NCBI RefSeq assembly: GCF_001712795.1
Contig: NZ_KV757586.1
Span: 1 to 64,000, forward strand
DNA from: Nostoc sp. KVJ20
Lineage (GTDB): Bacteria; Cyanobacteriota; Cyanobacteriia; Cyanobacteriales; Nostocaceae
Length of the DNA: 64,000 bases
Direction: 5' to 3'
The notes under the pieces are model-generated. The model saw nothing but the letters and a program-made list of their open reading frames with translations, was not told the DNA's origin and did no database searches. A program made the translations under genes and the position numbers. Below, in pieces: positions 1 to 8,300 of the stretch. How positions within the stretch are numbered: the first letter of the stretch is position 1; each line of letters begins with the position of its first letter.

Positions 1-179
1 CCCATCCCCGTGAGGGGCGATGTGATCGTAAAGGACAAATTACGCTTAAGTTTTTGAAAAATTTCAAAAGTTTCCATCCCCTTTCGGGGCGATGTGATCG
101 TAAAGTCAGATTCAGGTTAGCTTGAATCTGATCCAGCCATTACGTTTCCATCCCCTTTCGGGGCGATGTGATCGTAAAG
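1..179 (-). CRISPR. CRISPR array, leader-proximal end
   Basis: Two identical 36-nt repeats lie at 70-105 and 144-179, and a third, variant copy at 1-33 is cut by the window edge. Two unique spacers of 36 nt (34-69) and 38 nt (106-143) separate them. Read on the minus strand the repeat starts CTTTACGATCAC, has a CCCC/GGGG hairpin and ends GGATGGAAAC, a usual crRNA 5' handle ending. The degenerate copy on the left marks the older, leader-distal side, so the leader lies to the right. The array continues beyond base 1. No cas genes are in the window, so the subtype cannot be assigned. Confidence 0.93.
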
Positions 180-423
180 AGTTCACTTCTGGAAGCCTTA
201 CAGGGAGAGGGTTTGAGATACCCAAATCGACACCACTTTTTTGAATGTCAATAACTCCCAAGAAATTCTCAATAACTCTTCACCTTCACAGGCTGGAAAG
301 CTTGCTGTGTAAATAATCGACACCACTCAACGAAATTATGCGGTTTTCAAGGTTCTGGCGAGTGGTGTCGATGAGTTCAACACATTTGAAAAAAGAGTAT
401 AGCATTTTACCTGTGGTTGTCAA
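180..423 (-). promoter_or_regulatory. CRISPR leader with promoter and repeated 12-bp motif
   Basis: On the minus strand there is a near-consensus housekeeping promoter: TTGACA (complement of 418-423), a 16-bp spacer and TATACT (complement of 396-401). It points at the array and away from moaE. The predicted leader, about 210 nt, holds a 12-bp motif three times: ATCGACACCACT at 226-237 and 316-327, and its reverse complement at 361-372. The last two form a 13-bp inverted repeat (316-328/360-372). The promoter and motif are seen directly. Assignment as a leader rests on position and repeat polarity, and an operator role is inference. Confidence 0.7.
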
Positions 424-473
424 GATTTTGTCAATCTGACTCCTGAATTCTGAATTCTGAATTCTTCTTCAAA

Positions 474-959
474 TCAACAATTTTCTCCTGATGTTTCACA
501 AGCGCCAATACTCACCCAACGGCTAGAACCATCTTCCCAATGTTCTTTCTTCCATATTGGTGCATTGTGTTTGAGCGTATCAATAGCATATTGGCAAGCT
601 TCAAACGCCTCACTCCGATGAGGACAACCCACTGCTACTAAAACGCTGATTTCCCCAACTCGCAAACGTCCAACGCGATGATAAATCGCTACTCGATTCA
701 CATCAGAGGTAGATAAACGAATATCAGCAGCAATTTGATAAAATATCCGCATTGCCATCGGTTCGTAAGCTTGATACTCTAAAGCAACCACAGGTTTACC
801 ATCGGTTTGATTGCGAACCATACCACTCATCACAACCACAGCACCGTTGGCTGGATCATCAGACTTGGTATAGATTTCTTCGAGAGATAATGGTGCAAAG
901 GTAATGGCAAAACTATCTTCGGATCTTGGCTTAACAGCAGAGGCTAGTGTAGTCGTCAT
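474..959 (-). CDS. moaE: Molybdopterin synthase catalytic subunit MoaE
   Basis: 161 residues, close to the family's usual length of about 150. MoaE is the large subunit of molybdopterin synthase, which with the thiocarboxylated small subunit MoaD converts precursor Z (cPMP) to molybdopterin in the cytoplasm. The family core is visible: the HRVGRLRVGEISVLVAV strand, CPHRSEAFEACQ, and the lysine-bearing active-site segment DTLKHNAPIWKKE followed by W. The first 20 residues are a variable extension. moaD is not adjacent. The gene ends about 50 bp from the CRISPR leader promoter and is transcribed toward it. In cyanobacteria the cofactor serves nitrate reductase among other enzymes. Confidence 0.95.
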   Translation of the reverse strand: MTTTLASAVKPRSEDSFAITFAPLSLEEIYTKSDDPANGAVVVMSGMVRNQTDGKPVVALEYQAYEPMAMRIFYQIAADIRLSTSDVNRVAIYHRVGRLRVGEISVLVAVGCPHRSEAFEACQYAIDTLKHNAPIWKKEHWEDGSSRWVSIGACETSGENC

Positions 960-1099
960 AACTGCATTGATATGATGTGGGCTTTTTCTATTCTCTCTGA
1001 ACTGAGCATTGCTGGTCTATGTTTTATTAGAAGAATTCAGAACTCAGGAGTCAGAAAACAGGTATGAATTTTGAACTTCATTGTGGATGAATCCAAGGG

Positions 1100-1209
1100 T
1101 TTAAGACCCCCACTAAATCTGCATATTTAGTGGTGCAACAATTCAGTAGCGGGTCGTAATCCCGCACTGATTCATTCTGACTTCTGAATTCTGACTCCTG
1201 AATTCTTCA
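1100..1209 (+). repeat. Dispersed hairpin element, copy A
   Basis: The 450 bp between moaE and the nested elements contains one copy of a dispersed non-coding element. It has an arm beginning CACTAAAT, the string GGTGCAACAATTC, then TGATTCATTCTGACTTC and a run of GAATTCTGACT-type words. The same order is found at 42157-42285 (plus) and, inverted, at 48776-49015. Related EcoRI-word runs (CTGAATTCTGAATTC) also occur at 437-472 and 1034-1050. No open frame or RNA gene was recognised in the rest of this gap. Confidence 0.6.
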
Positions 1210-1410
1210 TCAAGGCTTAAAAATTCTCTTCTCAGAGTAAAAATGTTTTTTTATGTTAGCGAAAAATAATAATGCCGCAAATCTTCTAAAATTTACTTAA
1301 AATAACCAAATTGCACTGTTATCCTCTTCAATGCATATTATTATAATTAAAGCGGTCAAGTTATCTGCTTGTTCGCGTCTTGAAATAATTGGATAGTCAT
1401 GGACACTTAA

Positions 1411-1775
1411 GAGGTTGTTTGAAAAGTGTTTCGCTGTGATTTTAGGCACTTTAGATCCCCCCTAAACCCCCTTAAAAAGCTACGGTTGTCAAATTACCCC
1501 CCTTAATCCCCCCTTTGCAAGGGGGGAAACCGGAAAATCTTATTTTGTTCCCTCCCCTTTGCAAGGGGGGAAACCGGAAAATCTTATTTTGTTCCCTCCC
1601 CTTTGCAAGGGGAGGGTTAGGGTGGGGTAAAACCTTGGTTAATCAGCTATTTCAGACTTGTGTGTACACCGTAGCCTAAAAAAGAGGAACCAAAATCAAA
1701 GTCCCCCAATTTATCGGGGGATTTAGGGGGATCTAAAATTTTTGATACCGAAAAGAGGACTTTTCAAACATTCTC
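1411..1775. mobile_element. Outer miniature inverted-repeat element (365 bp), carrying nested insertions
   Basis: The ends form imperfect terminal inverted repeats: GAGGTTGTTTGAAAAGT at 1411-1427, and on the opposite strand GAGAATGTTTGAAAAGTC from 1775. Both are flanked by the trinucleotide TAA (1408-1410 and 1776-1778), a plausible 3-bp target duplication. There is no transposase frame inside, so it is non-autonomous. Its interior carries a C-run/G-run hairpin repeat (about 1453-1735), itself split by another element at 1479-1675. The 3-bp TNA-type duplication would suit an IS5-like transposase, but that is inference. Confidence 0.6.
1479..1675. mobile_element. Inner MITE with GCTACGG termini
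   Basis: The left end is GCTACGGTTGTCAAA and the right end, read on the minus strand, is GCTACGGTGTACACACAAG. The flanks match imperfectly as a target duplication: CCTTAAAAAG before, CCTAAAAAAG after. Inside, a 44-bp unit with AAACCGGAAAATC is tandemly repeated (about 2.3 copies, 1512-1612). The same element in opposite orientation sits at 57679-57846 with a perfect 9-bp target duplication, which supports the boundaries. No protein is encoded, so movement would need a transposase elsewhere. Confidence 0.7.
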
Positions 1776-1878
1776 TAAGATATTGATGGCAATCCCCACC
1801 TACAAAAAGGTCGATAAATACGCGTTTCTTAGTAACACGAGGACAAGTTGTCACTCAGCAATAGTTAGGAACAATTTC

Positions 1879-3918
1879 ATGAAATCTTTCGTGTGTAACA
1901 ATGAATCAGCGAGACTTGAGGCTTTGCGTCGATACCAGATTCTCGACACTCCACCAGAAGAAGCATTCGACGATCTAGCATTCTTAGCCGCACAGATTTG
2001 TAACACACCGATCGCCTTGATTAATCTAATTGACGCTAACCGTCAGTGGTTCAAAGCCAAGGTGGGGTTGAATTTACCGGAAATGCCACGAAATAACGGG
2101 TTCGACTCGATTTGTATGGAAAGTGGCGAAGTTTTGATTATTCCCGACACCTTAGCCGATACACGATTTGCGACAAATCTCCTAGTTACTTCTGCTGAAT
2201 TTGCTGTGAGATTTTATGCTGGCGTACCTTTGTTAGCACCGGGAGGAGAAGCGATCGGGACTCTGTGTATAGTTGATCGCGTACCACACCAAATCAGTCT
2301 CCAACAGGTGGAAGCACTGCAAACTCTGAGCCGTGTGGTAGTTAGACAACTAGAAATCCGACGGAACTCAGTTGAACTAGCAAGCGTGCAACAGGAGTAT
2401 AATCAGGCACGGGAAGCATTGCTGGATATTGTCAGTGATGCGATCGCTGTGCAAGATTTGTCTAACAAAATTTTATTATGGAATAAAAGTGCTGAAAAAC
2501 TTTATGGCTGGAAGCCAGAAGAAGCTATAGGTAAGCAGTCCGATGAACTTTTATCTATTGAATCTTTGACGCAACACCTAGAAATTTGTCAGACTGTTGT
2601 AAGAAATGGTTTTTGGCAAGGTGAGTTACACAAAACCAGCAAATCTGGCAAAAAACTGATTGTTGAAAGTCGCTGGACGCTGATCAAGGATGAGCATTTT
2701 CAAGCTAAATCAATTCTTGTCGTTGATACTGATATTACCCAGATAAAACAACTGGAAAAGCAATTTTTTCATGTTCAACGCATGGAAAGTATCGGTACTC
2801 TTGCTAGTGGGATTGCTCACGATTTAAATAATTTGTTGTCACCAATTTTGATGTCAGTGCATCTGCTCAAAGCTAAAAGCTGCGATCAACAAATTAATCA
2901 GATGCTATCAATAATAGAAAGCAATGCCAAACGTGGTGCTGATTTGGTTAAGCAAGTGCTGTCATTTGCTAGGGGAATTGAAGGTGATGTTGAAGGACAA
3001 ACGGCTACGCGTCAACATACTGTGCTTCAACTCAAGCACCTGATTTTAGAAATGCGGCAAATTATCTCACAAACATTTCCCAAATCAATTGCAGTGTACA
3101 CCGAAATTCAGGAGGAATTGTTACCTATTTGTGCCGATAGCACCCAACTGCATCAGGTACTCATTAATTTGTGCCTCAATGCGCGGGATGCCATGCTTAC
3201 AGGCGGAACTTTAACAATATCTGCCGAGAATATTTGGATTGATGAAACTTATGCGAGTATGCATATAGAAGCTACAGTTGGTGCTTACATTATCGTGAAA
3301 GTTGCTGATACAGGATTTGGAATTAGCAAAGAAATATTAGATAGAATATTTGAACCATTTTTTACAACAAAAGAGTTGGGAAAAGGTACGGGACTTGGAC
3401 TATCAACAGTCATGGCAATTATTAAAGAACATAGTGGTTTTATCACCGTATCAAGTTATGTAGGCAAAGGAACAGAATTTAAGGTGTATTTGCCAGCAGT
3501 TAATCAAGCTCCAACGCAGTCGTTAGAAGATATAGAAATACCGATTGGTTCTGGAGAATGCATTTTAGTTGTAGATGATGAAGCTGCCATTCAGGAGATT
3601 ACTAAAACATCCCTAGAAAACTATAATTACACAGCAATTACTGCTAGTGATGGGATGGAAGCATTAGCAATTTATGCCCAATATAAAGAGAAAATTAGTG
3701 CTGCAATTATTGATATGATGATGTCCAAAATGGATGGAGCAACTACCATTCGCACATTGCAAAGTATCAATCCGCTATTGCCGATTATTGCTGTTAGTGG
3801 ACTGGTAACAAGTGAGCAAGTACCAATCGATAAAACAGCTGAGTACACGGCTTTTTTACCTAAACCTTACACAACACAAGAATTATTGAAAACCCTAAAT
3901 GCAGTTATCAGTCATTAA
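1879..3918 (+). CDS. Hybrid histidine kinase: GAF-PAS-HisKA-HATPase-REC
   Basis: A soluble sensor kinase with an attached receiver, about 679 residues from ATG 1879. Order: GAF (about 10-165, with ILDTPPEEAFDDL), PAS (about 180-295), dimerisation helix with phospho-acceptor His314 in SGIAHDLNN, ATPase domain (NARDAM N-box; DTGFGI; GKGTGLGLS), and a C-terminal receiver with phosphorylatable Asp612 (AAIIDMMM). An upstream in-frame ATG at 1783 would add 32 residues, but it starts five bases beyond a transposable element and the extension is not GAF-like. ATG 1879 follows AGGAA at good spacing, and the kinase at 49312 begins equivalently. There are no membrane segments. The signal and partner are unknown. 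Its 3' end overlaps the convergent KTSC gene by 4 bp. Confidence 0.85.
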   Translation: MKSFVCNNESARLEALRRYQILDTPPEEAFDDLAFLAAQICNTPIALINLIDANRQWFKAKVGLNLPEMPRNNGFDSICMESGEVLIIPDTLADTRFATNLLVTSAEFAVRFYAGVPLLAPGGEAIGTLCIVDRVPHQISLQQVEALQTLSRVVVRQLEIRRNSVELASVQQEYNQAREALLDIVSDAIAVQDLSNKILLWNKSAEKLYGWKPEEAIGKQSDELLSIESLTQHLEICQTVVRNGFWQGELHKTSKSGKKLIVESRWTLIKDEHFQAKSILVVDTDITQIKQLEKQFFHVQRMESIGTLASGIAHDLNNLLSPILMSVHLLKAKSCDQQINQMLSIIESNAKRGADLVKQVLSFARGIEGDVEGQTATRQHTVLQLKHLILEMRQIISQTFPKSIAVYTEIQEELLPICADSTQLHQVLINLCLNARDAMLTGGTLTISAENIWIDETYASMHIEATVGAYIIVKVADTGFGISKEILDRIFEPFFTTKELGKGTGLGLSTVMAIIKEHSGFITVSSYVGKGTEFKVYLPAVNQAPTQSLEDIEIPIGSGECILVVDDEAAIQEITKTSLENYNYTAITASDGMEALAIYAQYKEKISAAIIDMMMSKMDGATTIRTLQSINPLLPIIAVSGLVTSEQVPIDKTAEYTAFLPKPYTTQELLKTLNAVISH

Positions 3919-4331
3919 TCTGCACCATCTAGCCGATCGCAGTCATATCTACCTTTAATCTCTTGATTGAAAAAGCTGCCAATTGAGTTAGAGGAATGTA
4001 AATCTTCCCAAGTATCCTCGTCTATGCCTAAGTATTGATAAACAGCACCACTTTGAAACTCAACTTGCAAAATCTGTTCGTTGCGATCGTAGCCTACAGC
4101 CATAGCCATTGATGAGACAACTGGTAGCATGACAATTGGTTCTTCTTCAAATGGCAATGCAGGCGTTTCAGCAATCGCTTCGTTAAGTTCTTGCAATCCT
4201 TCATAAGCTTCTATTGGCGCCGGAATTTCCAAAAACTCTAGTTCATTGCCTCGATCGAGCAACAACTGCAAATATCCGTCAGAGTGAGCGATCGCAACTA
4301 AACTGCTCAAGTCTACCTTAGATAGCTTCAT
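3915..4331 (-). CDS. KTSC domain protein
   Basis: 138 residues, cytoplasmic, with no signal or membrane segment. The C-terminal half (about 78-135) fits the KTSC domain: YDRNEQILQVEFQSGAVYQY, a YLGIDEDTWEDL helix, a polar NSIGSFFNQEIKGRY turn and the closing basic/acidic end. In this family the segment that names the domain is usually K-T-S-C. Here it reads SIGSFF, a divergent version. KTSC domains occur alone or on lysyl-tRNA-synthetase-like and phage proteins, and their function is not settled. The N-terminal half is acidic and unrecognised. The stop codon overlaps the end of the histidine kinase by 4 bp, so the two genes are convergent. Confidence 0.75.
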   Translation of the reverse strand: MKLSKVDLSSLVAIAHSDGYLQLLLDRGNELEFLEIPAPIEAYEGLQELNEAIAETPALPFEEEPIVMLPVVSSMAMAVGYDRNEQILQVEFQSGAVYQYLGIDEDTWEDLHSSNSIGSFFNQEIKGRYDCDRLDGAD

Positions 4332-4649
4332 TTATATGCTCTCCTGTTGGCATAGTCGGGAGTGTTAAAGTTTTGTGCAACACTTACGTGTTTATAGTAC
4401 AAATATACTATAAAAGCATTTAGCTGTCAAGCTTGCTAAAACACTGAGTAAAGAATATGTCAGAACAGACCTTCATTCAAACTGACTTTGAGCGATCGCA
4501 GGACATTAACTCATCTCAAAGCTTTTCGAGTCATTAATCATTAGCACCAATGACAAATGACCAATACTTCTCTACGAGAGGCTGCACTTCGACAACCTCA
4601 GTACAGCTGAAAAATGACCAATGGCCAATGACCAATGACAAATGACAAC

Positions 4650-4715
4650 GTTCACTAGTTCACCCTTTTGGGTGAGTCATATATCAACCGATCAGGTGAC
4701 CTGACCGAAGGAAGC
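4650..4715 (+). promoter_or_regulatory. Structured 5' leader candidate
   Basis: Two compact hairpins lie 70-120 bp upstream of the small exported protein: TCACCC-TTTT-GGGTGA (4660-4675) and TCAGG-TGA-CCTGA (4692-4704). ACCGAAGGAAGC follows at once. An opening ACGTTCAC precedes the first hairpin. Short stacked hairpins followed by GAAGGAA are reminiscent of cyanobacterial glutamine-responsive leaders, but the conserved CGGAAGUAGG segment of that family is missing. I therefore report only a structured leader. The rest of the 4332-4782 gap holds (CAATGAC)-type repeats and a CTACGAGAGGCTGC dispersed repeat. Confidence 0.35.
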
Positions 4716-4782
4716 TGAGATTAAGAATAAAGAGGAATCTATTACTAAGGAACACCGATCGCATTTTACCTAAGAATAACTT

Positions 4783-5175
4783 ATGAAACTTGCTACCTTA
4801 ATAAATTCTGCACTAATTTTTGCTTCTATTACTCTTTTACCTGGAATCGCTAACGCTCAAACAGCTACTACCAACAACAATGAAATAATAGTTATTAACT
4901 CTAACAATTTATCCAGTAACTCTACTGCTGTTAGTTACCTCCAGCCTTTCAATCTAGTTACTTTTGCTTATCAAGGAGGTCTGCAACAACACGGCATTCC
5001 TAGCGGCGGAGAGCTAGTATTTAAAACTTTGAACAGAAATATTATTGCGAAAGATGTGGTTAAGGCTGCTGTTAATGCAGATAAATTACCATCACAAGTT
5101 TTAAACGACCAAAGTTATCTCAGTGCTGTTAATTTAGAACTCAATGCATTGCCCGATTATGCTGCTGCTGACTGA
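4783..5175 (+). CDS. Small exported protein of unknown function
   Basis: 130 residues. Residues 1-26 form a classical Sec signal peptide: MKLATLI, a hydrophobic core, then cleavage after IANA. The mature part, about 104 residues, starts with an Asn/Thr/Ser-rich stretch (about 27-48), followed by a more ordered segment with SYLQPFNLVTFAYQGG and an Asp/Lys helix-forming end. There are no cysteines in the mature part and no family I recognise. It should be periplasmic or secreted. The structured leader at 4650-4715 may control it. The next gene is convergent. The reading frame has good compositional bias and the signal peptide makes it very likely real. Confidence 0.7.
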   Translation: MKLATLINSALIFASITLLPGIANAQTATTNNNEIIVINSNNLSSNSTAVSYLQPFNLVTFAYQGGLQQHGIPSGGELVFKTLNRNIIAKDVVKAAVNADKLPSQVLNDQSYLSAVNLELNALPDYAAAD

Positions 5176-5256
5176 TTTTGTTTTTCTTATAGAACCGATT
5201 TGGCATCTAACATTTCCTAGCCTTTTTCCACAATAAAAACTAAGGGTCTGCTAAAT

Positions 5257-5340
5257 TCAACGCCCAAATTCTTCTGATGTATATTGCAAATAAACTTCCG
5301 CACCAGTCCAAGAAAATATACTTGGATTTGTTGTAGCCAA
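5257..5340 (-). pseudogene. Remnant of a second macroglobulin C-terminus
   Basis: Just downstream of the alpha-2-macroglobulin gene and on the same strand, a frame reads FSWTGAEVYLQYTSEEFGR then stop. The intact gene has FSWPGAQVHLQYAPEEFGR near its own end (5396-5460). DNA identity is high over about 65 bp. This is a leftover of a tandem duplication of the gene or its tail, and only the last 25 or so codons survive. No start or upstream part is present. Confidence 0.6.
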
Positions 5341-5354
5341 AGATGGCACAAATA

Positions 5355-8300
5355 TTACTTCCCATCCTCCAATATTAATGTAGACTCAGCAGTACGCCCA
5401 AATTCTTCTGGTGCATATTGCAGGTGAACTTGAGCACCAGGCCAAGAAAATGTCCCAGGTGTTACAGAACGGACTAAGTAGTGCAAGCTATAAACTCCTG
5501 GTTCCAGGTGGTCGGCGTAGGCGATAATGCGATCGCGGTAGATATTTCTAAAACCAAGTTCCCAGCTATCGGCTTTTGCTTGTAATGCGGCTGTGGTAGT
5601 TTGAAAACTTGCATCCACCGCCTCAAAGCCTGATGGTAACGGATCTTTAATTACTATATGATCCACAGGATGATCAGCAATAATTTCTAAACCAATATCA
5701 AACACCTGTCCAGAGGCTAAATTTAAAGGTTTATCAAAAGCGTAAAGACCTGTTTTTTGCAGAACTTTCTCTTCATTTAATTTGCTAATTTCTCGTGTTA
5801 CGCGTAAACCATTAAATCTGCCTGGTTGATTTCCCTGCAAGCGGTATTTATAAGCAACTAGATAGTGCAAAGTGCCATTACCTGATTTTTGCAGCGTTAA
5901 ATCATTACGCCCACGAGGTAATAGATTCATTGGCACAATTAGTTGTAAGCTAGGATTTTTATAGCCATTAAACTTATTTTCTCCTAACTTATTACCAGCT
6001 AATTGCACTGTGGCAACAAAATTAGGTGGTGTGGGTTGCAGTTGGCTATATTCTACCAAAGCTGTTAATGCTTGGGCATTATTATAGTTAGTTTGCCATG
6101 TGCCATTCCGTCGCAATGCAAGAAGACTTTGGAATAACTTATTTATAACTTCGGGTTTACTCTGCTTGGCAATAAATAAGCGTAAAGCTTGTGCTTGCGC
6201 CGTGGTAGATGAACTCATCCATCCCCAACTTGTTGGTAAACTCACAACTGCTGTGCGACCAGTTTCATATATATTCTGTTGCAGCTTGTTCACTAATTGT
6301 TGAGATTCGTCTTGCCATTCTGGGAATTGAGATAAGTATCGCGCTAGTTTAATTTGAGTTACTATATCAAAGTTATTGCGCTGTTCATAAATATCTGCAA
6401 GAAAAGTATTGCGTTTTTCACCCACTTCTGCTAAGGCAATTAAAGCATTAAGTTGCAGTTGTCTTTTACAGAGTAGTTGTTTGCAAAACTCATATTCTCC
6501 AGGATTCGCCAGAACTTTTTGCAGATAAACTTTCAGGCGAGACAGCATTGCAGAATCGACTAAATTCGGGAACACCTGACTGGCTTTAGCCAAAGATTCA
6601 GCCGCATAAGCAGAAACCCAAGGGTCTGATTTTTCTTGTCCGGGGAAAGCAGCAAAACCACCATCGGCTATTTGGAGTTTTTGTAATTTTTCAATTGCCT
6701 GATTTGCCTTTTGGCTAGGATTAAATTCTGCAAATGTTTGACCATATTTTTGGGCAATAGTTTGCAGGTTAGCCGCAATTATTAACTGACTTGCAGCCGG
6801 TTCTGTAAATGGCAAATCCTCATCTTCTAAAACTTGTTTTGCTGGTGCTTGAATCTCCGGTATCAAAGTACTCGCCAACTGAATATCTAAACCTCCTGCA
6901 CCGGGGAAGGTATTTTTATCAATATTCAGGGGAATCTTCACCTGTTTTTCAGTGACACCAGTTTCAACAACTTGTTCTGTAATTTCAATTGGCTTAATTT
7001 CCAAAGGTACTTCAAAAGCATCTGCGGCTGTACCATTTAGCTGAGTGGTGAAGCGAACTTTAGCAGTTCCCACACTATCCGCCAGCATGGGAAAGCGATA
7101 AGCCTGAGTTGCAGATTCAGCTTTGGTTTGCAAAGCAGTAGTTGTGGGGTTTTTATCAGCAAACTTCACAGTACCGCTAAGTTCGCCATTTATTGAGAGA
7201 TTTCCTGTATTCCCGGTGTTGTTAGTTACGGATAAACCAGCGAGAATGCGATCGCCTGGACGGGCAAATTGTGGCAAGATGGCATTAGTTAGTAGTGGCT
7301 TGGTGCTGATAAACGTCGCCTCCCCATTCCCGAAACGCAGATTTCCATCAGTGGCGACAGCCATCACTCGCCATGTAGTTAAGTCATCCGGGAGTTTAAA
7401 GGTTATCTGTGCATTACCATTTGCATCGGTAAGGATAGAACCGTTGTAGTAAGCTAAGGCTTTAAAATCGGTGCGAGTGCGAGTATTTGCTGCACCAGTT
7501 GACAAACCACCGCCATAACCCCAACCTTTGGGTTTAGCTACATCTTGCGTTTGTAATATGACATCTGGGCGATTATCGCTAAAGCGGGTAGATATTGGCT
7601 GTTCTGCATAAACTGTATCTACCAAATCTGGCGGACGATAACCAGAAAGTTGTAACACCGCCTCGTTTACCACCATGACTGTAAACTGTCCTTGAGTGGG
7701 GTTTCCTTGATTATCTTTTAGTTCTAGTTGTACTGTTTCTTCTGCACCAGGTTCTAATGATGCTTGCACTGGCTTAACTTGCAGTTTTAAATACTTATCT
7801 TCTAAGTTAACTTTAAAAGGTGTAAAACCAATTTTCACCAAATTATCTAAACTTCCCGGTTCCACTTGGTTTATGGGTTTACCTTGTCTTACTAACACAG
7901 CTTCAATGGCTGCATTTGGCAGCATTTCTGGCGTAACTTGAAACTGAATTTGTGGTGCGCCTCCCTGAACTTTGATAATCTGCTGATAAAGGGGTTTGTC
8001 TTTAATCACAGCAAAGTACAATTCTGCTTCTGGATAGGGAGATTGAATTAGTGCAGTAGCAGTTTCACCAGGTTTGAACTCTTTTTTATCTAATTTAACT
8101 TCTAAGACATCTTTTTCTCCCGAACCCCAAAATACTGGATTTTCTCCAGTTGCCCAAATTTGTAAATCTGTGGCACTTAATTCGCCTTTGGCATCGCTAA
8201 AATTAACTCTAATCCGATATGAACCAGATTCCGGTGCTGTTAAGTTTACCGATTGCGGATTACTAGCAGACGTAATTTCTGCTTGTCCCACTGTTTTATA

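Noticed and set aside
180..372. ATCGACACCACT repeats as ends of a CRISPR-associated Tn7-like transposon
   Set aside because: No tnsB/tnsC/tniQ or Cas12k genes, and the repeats sit between the array and its promoter, which suits a leader better.
1783..1878. Extending the kinase start to ATG 1783
   Set aside because: The extra 32 residues are not GAF-like, begin five bases after a mobile element, and ATG 1879 has a better ribosome site and matches the paralogue's start.
4650..4715. Calling the leader a glutamine riboswitch
   Set aside because: Opening and tail words are similar but the conserved CGGAAGUAGG segment is missing; reported only as a structured leader.
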